Shown here one piece after another: positions 24,012 through 35,258 of a stretch of DNA of 64,000 bases (position 1 is its first letter; the number at the start of each line of letters is the position of its first letter). The translations under genes and the position numbers were made by a program. The notes under the pieces were generated by a model that worked only from the letters and a program-made list of their open reading frames with translations, was not told the origin of the DNA and searched no databases. The stretch spans positions 252,501 to 316,500 of the forward strand of contig NC_088306.1 in NCBI RefSeq assembly GCF_032854445.1, read 5' to 3'. The stretch comes from Liolophura sinensis. Taxonomy: Eukaryota > Mollusca > Polyplacophora > Chitonida > Chitonidae.

Positions 24012-26213
24012 CATGGCTGCTACTAATGAATAGAGTGCAGTGTGTATCGTGTATAGGCATATGGTTGACGCTGATGAATAGAATGAGGTGTGTATCGTAT
24101 ATATGCACATGGTTGATGCTGATGGATAGAGTGCGGTGTGTATGGTGTATAGGCGCATGGTTGATGCTGATAAATAGAGTGCGGTATGTATCGTGTATAG
24201 GCATATGGTTGATGCTGACAAAAAGAGTGCGGCGTGTATCGTGTATAGACACATGGTTGCTGCTGATGAATGGAGTGCGGTGTGTATCGTGTATAGGTGC
24301 ATGTTTGATGCTGATGAATGAAGTGCGGTATTTATCGTATATAAGCACATGGTTGCTGCTGATGAATAGTCTATGGTGTATATCGCGTATAGGCTCAAGG
24401 TTGATGAATGGAGTGCGATTTGTATCGTGTATAGGCACATGGTTGATGCTGATGAACAGAATGCGGTGTGTATCGTTTATAGGCACATAGTTGATGCTGA
24501 TGAATAGAGTGCGGTGTGCATCGTGTATAGGCACATGGTTGATACTGATGAATGGAGTGCGGTGTGTATCGTGTATAGGCACATGGTTGATGCTGATGAA
24601 TAGAGTGGGGTGTGCATTGTATATAGGCACATGTTTGATACTGATGAATGGAGTGCGGTGTGTATCGTGTTTAGGCACATAGTTGATGCTGATGAATGGA
24701 GTGCGGCGTGTATCGTGTATAGGCACATGGTTGATGCTGATGAACAAAGTGCGGTGTGCATCGTGCATAGGCACATGGTTGATACCGATGAATGGAGCGC
24801 GGTGTGTATCTTTTTAGGCACATGGTTGATGCTGATGAATAGGGTGCGGTGTACATTGTTTATAGGCACATGGCTGCTGCTGATGAATGGAGTGTGGTGT
24901 GCATCATGTGTAGGCACATTGTAAATGCTGATGAATAGAGTGCAGTGTGCATCGTGTATAGCCACATGGTTGATACTGATGAATGGAGTGCGTTGTATAT
25001 CGTGTTTAGGCACATGGTTGATGCTGATGAATAGAGTGGGGTGTGCATTGTATATAGGCACATGTTTGATACTGATGAATGGAGTGCTGTGTGCACCGTG
25101 TATAGGCACATGGTTGATACTGATGAATGGAGTGCGGTGTGTATCGTGTTTAGGCACATGATTGATGCTGATGAATGGAGTGCGGTGTGTATCGTGTATA
25201 GGCACATGGTTGATGCTGATGAATGGAGTGCGGTATGTATCGTGTATAGGCACAAGGCTGCTGCTGATGAATGGAGTGCAGTGTGTGTATAGGCACATGG
25301 TTGATACTGATGAATGGAGTGTGGTGTGCATCATGTGTAGGCACATGGTTGATACTGATGAATGGAGTGCGTTGTGTATCGTGTTTAGGCACATGGTTGA
25401 TGCTGATGAATGGTGTGCGGTGTGTATCGTGTATAGGCACATGGTTGATGCTGATGAATGGAGTGCGGTGTGTATCGTGTATAGGCACATGGTTGATGCT
25501 GATGAATAGAGTGCGTTGTGTATCGTGTATAGGCACATGGCTGCTGCTGATGGATAGAGTGCGGTGTGTATGGTGTATAGGCCCATGGTTGATGCTGATG
25601 AATTGAGTGTGGTTTGTATCGTGTATAGGCACATCGGTGATGTTGATAAATAGAGTGCGTGGTGTATCGTGTATAGGCACATGGTTGATGCTGATAAATA
25701 GAGTGAGGGGTTTATCGTGTACAGACACATGATTTCTGCTGATGAATGGAGTGCGGTGTATATCATGTATAGACACATGATTGATGCTGATAAATGGAGT
25801 GTGGTGTGTATCGTATATATGCACATGGTTGATGCTGATGGATAGAGTGCGGTGTGTATTGTGTATAGGCACATGGTTGAAGCTGATGAATAGAGCGCGG
25901 TGTGTATCGTGTATAGGCACATGATTTCTGCTGATGAATGTAGTGCGGTGTGTATCGTGTTTAGGCACATGGATTCTGCTGATTAATGGAGTGCGGTGTG
26001 TATCGTGTATAGGCGCATGGTTGATGCTGATGAATAGAGTACGGGGTGTATCGTGTATAGGCACATGATTTCTGTTGATGAATGGAGTGCGGTGTGTATC
26101 GTGTGTATGCACATGGCTTCTGCTGATTAATGGAGTGCGGTGTGTATCGTGTATAAGCGCATGGTCGATGTTGATGAATAGAGTACGGGTGTATCGTGTA
26201 TAGGTACATGTGT
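24012..26213. repeat. 48-bp tandem array, about 46 units
   Basis: Units of 48 bp with 'gatgaatggagtgcggtgtg' and 'tatcgtgtataggcacatgg'. The period is a multiple of three, giving open frames of up to 497 codons on the minus strand with a 16-residue repeat. The plus strand is also largely open and frames are interrupted by stops at irregular places. I therefore call it a satellite, not a repeat protein gene. Confidence 0.95.
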
Positions 26214-26543
26214 AAGACAACATGAGCAGCATGTGAAACGGGCGTCTGGCATCTATGCCAGTTCCTCTGACTCCTGGCAGTTTCTCCCACTCTGCACATC
26301 AATTCTCTCTGAACTCTCAAATTTTTCGTTTTACCTCATTTTCTCTTGTTTATCTATATCTCTTTTCCTTGAGGTGTCTCTGACCCCACCACATCCCTCA
26401 CCTCCCATCCCTACCTTTCGTAATGAAGTAACATGCAATCAAATCAACATTGCGAAACACCATGTATATAGTGAAGCGTGTTTGCGTAAAACACAAATAA
26501 AAAGAAAGAAAATCAATAAAAAAAAAATCGAGCGGGTATAACT
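26214..26543. other. non-coding stretch, no gene seen
   Basis: Spacer with a pyrimidine-rich tract near 26320-26420. No gene supported. Confidence 0.35.
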
Positions 26544-26655
26544 CCTACGCGTATAGATGTATATAAGCTGCGCGTATAGAAGTATATTAGTTACGCGTGT
26601 ACATGTATATTAGTTACGCGTGTACATGTATATCAGTTGTGCGTACACATCTATT
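26544..26655. repeat. ~26-bp tandem repeat, about 4 units
   Basis: Imperfect copies of 'tagttacgcgtgtacatgta' type. Confidence 0.75.
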
Positions 26656-26669
26656 AGTTGTATATATAG

Positions 26670-27900
26670 TAGCTTTGTGTGACAACGTTGTCTAATGTGT
26701 ACACTGCATTCCTTCATATGAGAACGTTGGCGAATTTGTACTTCATTCCTTCACATGACGTTTTCTAATGTATACACTTAATTCCTTATTGTGACAATCA
26801 TCATATCACATGTCTTCGTGTGACAACGTTGGCCAATGTGTACACTTCATTCCTCTGTGTGACAACGTTGTCTAATGTGTACACTTCATTCCTTCATATG
26901 AGAACGTTGGCGAATTTGTACTTCATTCCTTCACATGACAACGTTTTTTAATGTATACACTTAATTCCTTATTGTGACAATCACCATATCACATGTCTTC
27001 GTGTGACAACGTTGGCCAATGTGTACACTTCATTCCTCTGTGTGACAACGTTGTCTAATGTGTACACTTCATTCCTTCATATGAGAACGTTGGCGAATTT
27101 GTACTTTATTCCTTCACATGACAACGTTTTCTAATGTATACACTTAATTTCTTATTGTGACAATCATCATATCACATGCCTTCGTGTGACAATGTTGGCC
27201 AATGTGTACACTTCATTCCTCTGTGTGACAACGTTGTCTAACGTGTACACTTCATTCTGTCATATGGCAACGTTGGCTAATGTGTACACTTTATTCTTAC
27301 TCGTATGGCAAACGTTTACCTTTGTGCACACTTTTTTCCGTCTTATGGCAACGTGAGCTAATGTATACACTTCATTCCGTCACGTGACGTTGGCTAATGT
27401 GTACACTTCATTCCGTCACTTGACAAGGTTGACTAATGTGTACACTTTATTCCGTCATTTGACAAAGTTGGCTAATGTGTACACTTTTTCCGTCATATGA
27501 CAAAGTTGGCTAATACATTTCATTTCTTCCTGACACAACGTTGACTAATGTGTACACTTTATTGCGTCATATGACAACTTTGGCTAACCTGTATACTTCA
27601 TTCCGTCTTATGACCATGTTGGCTAGTGTGTACACTTTGTCCCGTGATATGACAACTTTGGCCACTGTGTACACTTCATTCCTTTATATGACAACGTTGG
27701 CTAATGTGTACTTCATTTCTTGATATGACAACGTTGGCTAATGTGTATACTTTATTCCGTGATATGACAACGTTGGCTCATGTGTACTTGATTCCTTTAT
27801 ATGACAACGTTGACGAATGTGTACTTGATTCCAATGTGTACTTGATTCCTTGATATGACAACGTTGGCTAATGTGTTCACTTCATCCTAAGACAACGTTA
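26670..27900. repeat. ~36-bp tandem array with ~180-bp higher-order unit
   Basis: Monomers of about 36 bp built from 'gacaacgttggctaatgtgt' plus 'acacttcattcct'. In the left half five monomers form a ~180-bp higher-order unit, seen as 'ccttcatatgagaacgttgg' at 26711, 26891 and 27074. The right half consists of looser single monomers. Confidence 0.9.
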
Positions 27901-28284
27901 TACCATATGCCAATGAACGAAATACATTTTCAACTTAACATTTTAAACACAATAAAACTTAAAAGACGCCGTGGAGTATGCCTATGTTTTTAAAAACGCA
28001 TTTATTTCCTGTATTTTTATTCCAATTCGGAGAAGAAATGTAATCCTATATTTAATGCTGTATAAAATAGCATTTCATTATTTCATGCGCAGCATTACAT
28101 GTTACTAACAACTAAACAACTGGAAAAGGTTTATATGTACATTTCTATGATAGGTTTATATACATGTAGTTACGTGGTAATATATTACATCCTGTTGTAC
28201 AGCAGGAAGAAATGTGCCTGTATAGCATGTCCTGGTTTGTCTCTGCATACAGATATAGCCAGCAGCAATGTGAAGTTACATGCA
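27901..28284. other. non-coding stretch, no gene seen
   Basis: AT-rich DNA. No gene recognised. Confidence 0.35.
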
Positions 28285-28523
28285 ACTCGCCTCCACGTGT
28301 CTTAGCCGGGGATATTTTTCCATGACGTGATCGGGGAACCAGCGCACGGATCCCGCCATCCCCCGATTGTTGGTTGAGCCTCGATCGCCTGATCCACGCC
28401 GGCAAATCGCGTGACCTCGTCTGCCCACCCGTACACGCGGTCTGCGCTGAGGCAAGCTACATCTGCCCCGGCGCTTCGGTGTATCGTGTACCTTCGTAGA
28501 TAAGGCGGCCAGCAAGCACGCCA
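28285..28523 (-). other. GC-rich patch abutting the duplication breakpoint
   Basis: This ~240-bp stretch is much more GC-rich than its surroundings and stops exactly where the segmental duplication begins (28524). All three minus frames are open for 60 codons or more, one carrying an acidic, tryptophan-containing segment that looks protein-like. I cannot identify a family and see no convincing splice sites. It could be a lost exon, a transposon remnant or foreign DNA. Confidence 0.3.
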
Positions 28524-28934
28524 GGGCTTCGTAAGCACAACCTGGCAGTGAAAAAGGATGTTAATTTAGTAGACTTAAGTATCAGTGCGCTGCTTCTGCA
28601 TAACTCTTACAAGGTAGAAGCGTTGATGTGAACCACTAACGGAAAACAATAAACCTATCCTCAGGCTGGTGTTGTGCAGAATATACAATATTTTACTATG
28701 GTTTATTTGATGCCGAGCACAACATCTGCATGCCATGACATGTTGGCAATTGTCTTTTCGCAGTTAAGTGAATTTGTGTGAAATCTCCACTCACTATTTA
28801 GGAAATACTTATCTTTTATTTTAGTCATTAAATAATTGTAGTATTGCTAATACCTAATTATAAGGTTATCATTTTTATACATTTACAAAGCAGTATGTAA
28901 TCAACATTGAATTTAATGGTCAATACTGAAATAA

Positions 28935-29015
28935 CTACCTTGAGACCAGTGAAAAGTCTGACTCCAGTGAGAGTTGAACGCCCAACCGGGTTTCTGTCCA
29001 AAGCGCTACCTGTGC
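28935..29015 (-). other. tRNA-like segment (SINE head or tRNA relic)
   Basis: The minus strand shows a box A-like 'ggtatagcacaggtagcgc' and, 30 nt on, a box B-like 'gggcgttcaactctc'. The spacing fits a tRNA-related promoter, but stems are poor and no complete cloverleaf could be drawn. The duplicated copy lies near 35670-35750 and differs by a base in box B. Confidence 0.3.
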
Positions 29016-29156
29016 TATACCAGTGTAGATGAGAACGGCTCATTTATGCTGCTTTTGTCCACCTACAGGTAGTAAATAGCTGCAACTACACGGTAAGTAA
29101 CTAGTAGTCATAGTGTTTTCAGAGTGAGGAATTAAATATATGTTGATGTGTAGGCC

Positions 29157-29418
29157 TGGTCGGCGAGTGTTTAGCGAGCTAGCGCAGCACAGTGACTCAG
29201 CAGCTTCCCAACAATGCCGTATCCGAGGGTTTGAGTTCATGTTGGCTTCCTAGCGCGTGGTAAGGTAAAATGTCTGATAGTAACCTGGAAATGGTCGTGG
29301 GTTTCCCCGAGCTCTGCTCGGTTTTCTCTCCTCATCACCATAGTTCTGGCCGACGTCGTATATAAGTGAAATATTTTTCAGCAGGGCATGAAACACCAAT
29401 CAAACATATAGATCAAAT
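29157..29418 (+). mobile_element. tRNA-derived SINE, diverged
   Basis: Main-family SINE with a diverged head ('ttagcgagctagcgcagcac'), a recognisable body ('ggtcgtgggtttccccgagc') and the end 'gtgaaatatttttcagcagg' followed by 'aacaccaatcaaacatatag'. The duplicate at 35884-36130 has an 11-bp deletion in the body. Confidence 0.8.
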
Positions 29419-30235
29419 ACATAATGAAATGCATTCCCTGTTGATGTTACAAACACAGTGTACAATCTTCTACATGACGCAAGAGGGGAATAGGAGAAGA
29501 AATAGGTCGACTGATAAATGAGGTTATGTTCCGGAAGCGTGCAAGAAAACGCTAAGTAAAAGTAAATAAATCACAAGTATCAACGGTTATTTTAAATGTG
29601 GCTGCTCCTGGAAAACAGGAAAAAGTAACTACAGTTGACAAAAGTTACAATTTTTAAAATATATTTTTGCTTTCATCAGATGTCATCCATGAACAATTTC
29701 TATGCTATTATGCAAAGTGGTTTTTTGACGTCATACAGTTTAAAGCAACTAAATGAATTCAGATTTATCTGAAATGGTTTGTTTGTTAGATCTTAATTAT
29801 AGAACAGGCATGTATACCAGATAAGTATTATATGCATTTACAAGGTATTTACCTAACAAGGTTGTTAATTAGCTGAGACACGTGTTGAAGGCAGTATTAG
29901 ATATGATCGCTTGACGCTGCCGTGTGTCTCCCCAACTCTTGGCACATTCCCATAGTGGTTACAAATAGTAACAGAAACGTACCAGCCAGATGAAGTCATT
30001 CTATCCGCAACAATATAATAGTCTGCCAGAATAGCTTAATGCAGGAGGCAATTTTATGTGTTTTATAAAACAGAAACCTCTAAAATGTGAAAGAAAATGT
30101 TTTGTAGAGTGTTAAAAGCCATATTCACAAACAAAAACACACACCACACACACACTCAACTTCATTCACCCATCACCACAAATCACCCGTTAAATTTTAT
30201 TGTAAAGTTTAAAACTCTCTTTCTGTTAATATTAA

Positions 30236-30484
30236 GGGGACTCCGTGGCTCAGTTGGTGAGTGCGTTAGCGCAGCGTAATGACCCAGGAGCCTCTCATCA
30301 ATGCGGTCGCTGTGAGTTCAAGTCCAGCTCACGCTAGTTTCCTCTCTAGTGGGAAGGTCCACCAGCAACCTGCGGATGGTCGTGAGTTTCCCCCGGGCTC
30401 TACCGGGTTTCATCTCACCATGATGCTGGCTGCAGTCGTATAAGTGAAATATTCTTGAGAACGGCGTAAAACAAATAATAAATA
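30236..30484 (+). mobile_element. tRNA-derived SINE, full-length
   Basis: Complete head 'ggggactccgtggctcagtt' with a box A match (tggctcagttgg), box B-like 'gtgagttcaagtccagctc', body and A-rich end. Eight-bp flanking repeats 'aatattaa' (30228-30235 and 30485-30492) are the likely target-site duplication. Present in both segmental copies, so it predates the duplication. Confidence 0.9.
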
Positions 30485-30758
30485 AATATTAATATGTGCA
30501 CGTCACTTATACGTTATTGTACAATGAGAGTTATCCCCCCTTAACTGTTCACTCGGGCCTCACTGTGACATGGAAATGATTAAATCCCACACACAGCATT
30601 TACTTGTCTTTTTCGAAGTCACTATAAAACAGTTTTAATTGGATATAACGTTTGCCAACGTTTAGTTAAAACCATCCTCCTTCACAATCTACTTGTAAAT
30701 ATGACCCGTATTTTTATTAAAATAACTCCCCTCTCGATTCTTTATGGCATGAATAACC

Positions 30759-30796
30759 CTATAGCTGGGACTAATATAAAAAAGTCCCAGCTATAG
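30759..30796. repeat. perfect 14-bp hairpin
   Basis: 'ctatagctgggact' at 30759-30772 is exactly complementary to 'agtcccagctatag' at 30783-30796, with a 10-nt loop. In the duplicate (about 37479-37517) the left arm has gained one base, breaking perfect pairing. Confidence 0.85.
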
Positions 30797-31438
30797 TGTT
30801 ACACATATCTTGTCTCAATCCGCAATGCATCGTGGGATTTCACCTAGGGAATATATGTCGAGACATCTACACTGATACATATATTTCAAACGTGACAAAT
30901 ACAAACACTGGCGTTCCATTATTCCTAGAAAATTATGTACACCAACATACTCGTAAATTTCTTCCAATCTTTTTTTTTTCTATACAACTAGACCAAAAGA
31001 CAAAACGTTGAAGTGAAAAATAAAAAACACTATATTCAAATAAATAAACCGCACAAACGAGCGTGTGTATCCTCATCCGTAAGGAAGTTACTTTCAGTTA
31101 TATAGCATAGTTCCAGTCACTCTGGTAACATGGTATAAGCTACCTAAGTCCTGACAGACTCGTTTATCCAAAAGTATGACACAAAATTTCTCTGTCTGCC
31201 CGTGTGTCTGTCTGCCCGTCAGCATGTCAGCAACATTAGGGACGAAGTCATGTACATTTCGTGTGCATGTAGTTGGCCTATTTTGGTGATGCATATCAAT
31301 AAACTTATTTAAACGATTCCTGTCCATCGCCATCTAGGACCAAAGTGCATATTGTTTTACCTTGTAATAGTGCCTGGCATAGTATTGTCCCTCTATTGGC
31401 CGAACTTTTCCTCGCCTCTGATATACGCGTACTTGTTT

Positions 31439-31472
31439 GCACACAATCTTAATTAAGATTAAGATTGTGTGC
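31439..31472. repeat. 14-bp hairpin with 6-nt loop
   Basis: 'gcacacaatcttaa' (31439-31452) pairs with 'ttaagattgtgtgc' (31459-31472). The structure is kept in the duplicated copy near 38177-38210 with one loop change. Confidence 0.85.
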
Positions 31473-31715
31473 GGTGTTTACTGAAAATTAGACTGCACCA
31501 TGTAGAGGAGCGTTATACATGTACTCGCTATATAAGGCCCCCTGACCAGTGGGAATGGGGGAGCTGACAAATTCCGTGTAAAAGGCTGGGGTTTTGGAAT
31601 TTACGTGGAGTGTGTGAGGGACATGATGTGAGGGGTATTGGGTGGGGTGGACTGATATCAAGTACTTAATAATAAGTATGATAAGTACTTAACAATACAT
31701 ACCATTGTATGTAGT

Positions 31716-31930
31716 TATTAATATATTTGATTAGTGTTTTCAGCCGTACTTATGAGTATTTCACATATACAACGGTGGCCAGCATTATGGTGGGAGGAAA
31801 CCTGGAAGAGCCCGGGGGAAACCCACGACCATTAGCAGGTTGCTGGAAGACCTTCCCACGTAGGCCTACGGTCGGAGAGGAAGCCAGTATGAGTTGAACT
31901 TGAACTCACAGCGACCGCACTGGAGAGGTC
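31716..31930 (-). mobile_element. tRNA-derived SINE, reverse orientation
   Basis: Main-family body in reverse: 'ttgattagtgttttcagccg' at the low-coordinate (3') side, the 'ggtgggaggaaacc' body, and 'cttgaactcacagcgaccgc' near the head. It lies only about 120 bp before the desaturase ATG, so it would fall in the 5' intron or upstream region of that gene. Confidence 0.85.
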
Positions 31931-32048
31931 GCATTCTGCTGCGACACTATATGTAGTTACCACGTCAATCAAACTGTGAGTAAACAAACTTGACTGTTGT
32001 TTTACTGATTTTGGCCCTGTTGTTGTTGTTGCTAGGAATCTCTCCGCC

Positions 32049-33203
32049 ATGGATCGTCAGAGGCAGATTTGGCAATGGCTGCTTCTCAAGTTGTGTTTGG
32101 TCAGTTTGTTGAAAGAGGACAACAACCAGACCAAGGGCGAAAGAGGCACGCATCAACATCAACCAATCGATGACAAGCTCGAAAGAGAGGCTGACAATCT
32201 ACCCACCATGGTTGACATCAAGAAAGTGATTCCCAGACACTGTTTCGAACCCAAAGTCTCCACCTCTATGTCTTACGTGGCCTTGGACGCCACAGCTATC
32301 GTGGTGCTGTACGTAGTTTTTGAGTGGGTCAGGAGTTCTTTCCCTTGGTACACCGTCTGCCTGATCGCCCCATTATTCTGGCTCCTCCAAGGCACCCTTT
32401 TCACGGCCATCTTCGTCCTCGGACATGATTGCGGTCATGGGTCCTTTTCCAAGAGTGACGTGTTAAATGACGTCATGGGGACAATTCTTCACACCTTCTT
32501 AATGGTCCCGTACTACTGTTGGAAGATATCTCACCGTAATCACCACAAACACACCGGCAACATTGACAAGGACGAAGTATTTTATCCAACGAGAAAAAAG
32601 GATAGCCCGGTGACGAGAACTTTGCTGCCTGGCTTCGGCTTGGGTATCGGATGGTATGCCTATTTAGCGATGGGATACGGCTCAAGGCCCGTGTACCATT
32701 ACAACTTTCTCCACCGTGCCTTTTCGCGTCACGTCTTGGCCTGCGCGGTATCTGTGTCGTCTTTGGCGGTGTGGGTGGCCATCTTGTATCACTACACGGT
32801 GTACTTCGGCTGGGGTTCCCTAATGATCCACTACGTGATCCCGGCCTTCGTCTTCGCTAGCTGGGGGGTCGTCTTCACTTTTCTCCACCACACGGACGAA
32901 AATGTCCCTTGGTTCTCCGACCAGAAATGGAACTTTGTCCTTGGTCAGCTGTCTTCCATCGACAGGGAATACGGATGGGCTCATCGACTAACCCATGATA
33001 TAGGCACCCATCAAATCCACCATCTGTTTACCAAAGTGCCTCACTATCATCTACACGAAGCTACAAGAGCATTTCGACGACATTTTCCGCATCTGGTCCG
33101 ATACAGTCGAGCCCCAATAATACCAACGTTCATAAAAATGTTCCGGAAGTACGTTCAACAGCACGTAATAGCGGACGACGCTGACTTTCACACTTACAAA
33201 TAA
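32049..33203 (+). CDS. methyl-end (omega-x type) fatty acid desaturase, intact paralogue
   Basis: Encodes 384 residues in a single open exon, TAA at 33201-33203. Histidine boxes are HDCGH at residues 126-130, HRNHH at 162-166 and HQIHH at 321-325. GNIDKDEVFYP follows box 2 and FLHHTDENVPWF precedes box 3. Several hydrophobic segments lie between the boxes and no cytochrome b5 domain is present. The start (ATG in the good context ccgccATGG) matches the N terminus of the 8044 gene, with a shared W..LLK.CLV.LL pattern. A 3' splice site (AG at 32034-32035 after a pyrimidine-rich tgttgttgttgctag) lies 14 nt upstream, implying a 5' UTR intron as in the paralogue. Role inferred from family: desaturation toward the methyl end of PUFA precursors in the ER membrane. 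It is clearly diverged from the 8044 gene but nearly identical to the broken copy at 38785. Regiospecificity is not deducible. Confidence 0.93.
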   Translation: MDRQRQIWQWLLLKLCLVSLLKEDNNQTKGERGTHQHQPIDDKLEREADNLPTMVDIKKVIPRHCFEPKVSTSMSYVALDATAIVVLYVVFEWVRSSFPWYTVCLIAPLFWLLQGTLFTAIFVLGHDCGHGSFSKSDVLNDVMGTILHTFLMVPYYCWKISHRNHHKHTGNIDKDEVFYPTRKKDSPVTRTLLPGFGLGIGWYAYLAMGYGSRPVYHYNFLHRAFSRHVLACAVSVSSLAVWVAILYHYTVYFGWGSLMIHYVIPAFVFASWGVVFTFLHHTDENVPWFSDQKWNFVLGQLSSIDREYGWAHRLTHDIGTHQIHHLFTKVPHYHLHEATRAFRRHFPHLVRYSRAPIIPTFIKMFRKYVQQHVIADDADFHTYK

Positions 33204-33395
33204 TGCCTCAGAAGTGTAATTATTTGAAGCCTGAGTAAAACATATGAACAATATTCCTTTATATGTGATTCTGTTCAACCTTTACTGTTCGTATTTGTTA
33301 CAGAAGAACACAATTGTTTGATTTAGTAATCGATTACGATGTGCATGAAAGCATCATTGTACATGCTATTGTCCTTCTTGTGCGGCTCAGATATG

Positions 33396-33823
33396 CTGAA
33401 CAAAAACATAAACGCACGAAGCAATTTTATATTGTGTTCTATCTTTATTAAATAACGCGTTAATTCAACAATTAGGGTAAGTATTTATTATCATTTGTGG
33501 CTTCATTTTCCCCCAGCTTTTCACATTTTAGGGCAATAATCCCGGACTTATGTTAGCATGAAAACAGAGTGGTCCGTAATCACAATTCACGCTCTTCGTG
33601 GTGCTAACGGTAGACACACTCGATACTGATTGCTGTGAAGTGTGATTACCGACCACTGTGTTTACACGCTACCAGGTCCTGGATTATTGCCTTAAAATAA
33701 GAAAAGCTTGGGGGCGGGGGTGGGGGGTGGGGATGGGGGTGCGGGTAAGTATAATGAATACTTTCCCTAATTGTTAAGTCAACAGGTTATTTAATATTTC
33801 GTGCGTTTATATGTTTGTTGAGT
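33396..33823. mobile_element. ~430-bp foldback element downstream of desaturase
   Basis: The two halves are imperfect inverted repeats over most of their length. Pairs seen, from the outside inward: 'aacaaaaacataaacgcacg' with 'cgtgcgtttatatgtttgtt'; 'attaaataacgcgttaattc' with 'aagtcaacaggttatttaat'; 'caacaattagggtaagtatt' with 'aatactttccctaattgttaa'-type sequence; 'cccccagcttttcac' with 'gaaaagcttggggg'; 'gggcaataatcccgg' with 'cctggattattgcct'; and 'gtggtccgtaatcacaattc' with 'gaagtgtgattaccgaccac'. The right half has a G-rich expansion (33709-33745). It starts about 190 bp after the desaturase stop, so the transcript's 3' UTR could include it. It is probably a non-autonomous foldback/MITE-type element with no coding capacity. 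Confidence 0.8.
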
Positions 33824-35258
33824 GTACGGCGGACATCCATTTTAGCATATACTTTAATTTCCCTGACAGCCAAAGGAGTTATAAAGCCAAATAATTGACA
33901 GTATATTTTGCAGTGTCATAACCGTGTTGTGACGTTCTGAACGGCAATGTCCAATCAAAGGAACGTAATCCATTTGATTTAAGGAAGGTAGCTGGCTTAA
34001 GTTAACTTAAAACACTCAGGTTTTGTTTAAAAACAATGTAATGATAGCATTTGTTGTGGGAACAAGTGGTATGGAATTAAAAATGAAGGCTACTGAAGAA
34101 CTGTTTTTTCTAAGGAGCATTTAAGATGTCTTCATTCACGTCACTCATGTTCGCATTACTTCTGACAATCAGAATTATGTTAGAATTTGAAAATTTATAA
34201 AACTGGAAACAAACTAGGACATATCTCCTCATTTTAGTGACGTTTCAATGAGCAAACTGTAGCGAGTCACGATAAATGTCAGCTTTTATTCTGTAAATTA
34301 TCTCAGCAACACCAGAGATTACTGGACATCTAATGTATAGATATTAACAGTACCGGCAAAAAATGAAATTGAAATATTTAACCTACTCCCCACCCCCCAC
34401 CCCAAAAGAAGAAATGAAACGCGTTGGTGACACAGGGTTTTGACAACAGATGCTGGGATTTACTTGCACGTGCGACCTGCTCAGATAAAGGTACACTAAT
34501 TGTCGTAGAAAATGAAATATTTAATATGAAGTATTCAATTAACTTTCCCGTTTTGAAATTATAATGCAGGCTTATCATGCGAAAAAAGTAACTTGTTGTG
34601 GCCAATTTGTAAGCCGTGCATAAAGGAGCTAATTTTACTTGCAGATGGTATTAAGATTGCTCATAAAGGCAAATCATACACAAATTTGAAGTCACCGTAT
34701 AGAAAACTCAATCTACCTTGATGACAGAAATGTTAGCATGCGCCCAACCGAAGATTTCATTACGTTCAGGGTATTCTGTTTCCCTCTGATTCGCCCATCG
34801 ATTTATAAGAGTTTATAAGAGAGTAAAGTTTTTTGATGTACACATACCAATATTTGCTTTAATGTTTTCTGTACCTGCTTAAACACCATTACCTGTCTTG
34901 TAATGTGTGTTGCTCAAACTAACTGTGCATATATATGATTACTGCAATTATACAGATCATGCATATGTGAGGTTGCTATCCTGTTGAGATACGTGTATCG
35001 ATCACGTGAGGTGTTTGTGGAAATATAGGATATCCTATATTGTATGTACGTGTACGTGCAGATTCATGTGGCACATATCCACAGGACTGAATTCTAAAAT
35101 CTGTAGCTCTGTGTGTGAGCTCGTGCTGATAAGGTAATCAATTCGCAGTTTTTCATATCGCACCGAGACTTGGCTCAATATCTATAGGAACACTGGTCAA
35201 TATCGCACCCCAAGCTCCCCACACCCAGCTCCAAATATGTCTGCAGGTCTTTCTGAAC
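33824..35258. other. non-coding DNA at the end of the left duplicate and spacer
   Basis: No gene seen. The minus strand has a G-run cluster opposite 34385-34404 (duplicate near 41058-41078). 35079-35258 is the 180-bp unique spacer between the two segmental copies. Confidence 0.45.

Larger units (their letters stand above)
28524..35078. repeat. segmental duplication, left copy
   Basis: Direct duplicate of 35259-41773, starting with the shared 'gggcttcgtaagcacaacct' and ending at 'catgtggcacatat'. The offset is about 6735 bp. Identity is very high: in the desaturase coding part I count 15 substitutions and one 8-nt deletion over about 1150 bp. The copy contains the intact desaturase at 32049-33203, three SINEs, two hairpins and a foldback element. 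Its right end falls in one unit of the 100-bp repeat that is amplified after the right copy. Confidence 0.97.

Noticed and set aside
24477-25970. 497-codon minus-strand open frame
   Set aside because: It falls in the 48-bp array (16 codons per unit). The plus strand is equally open, which indicates a repeat artefact.
30236-30310. Functional tRNA gene
   Set aside because: The box A and B-like motifs belong to a SINE with a shared body, tail and target-site duplication.
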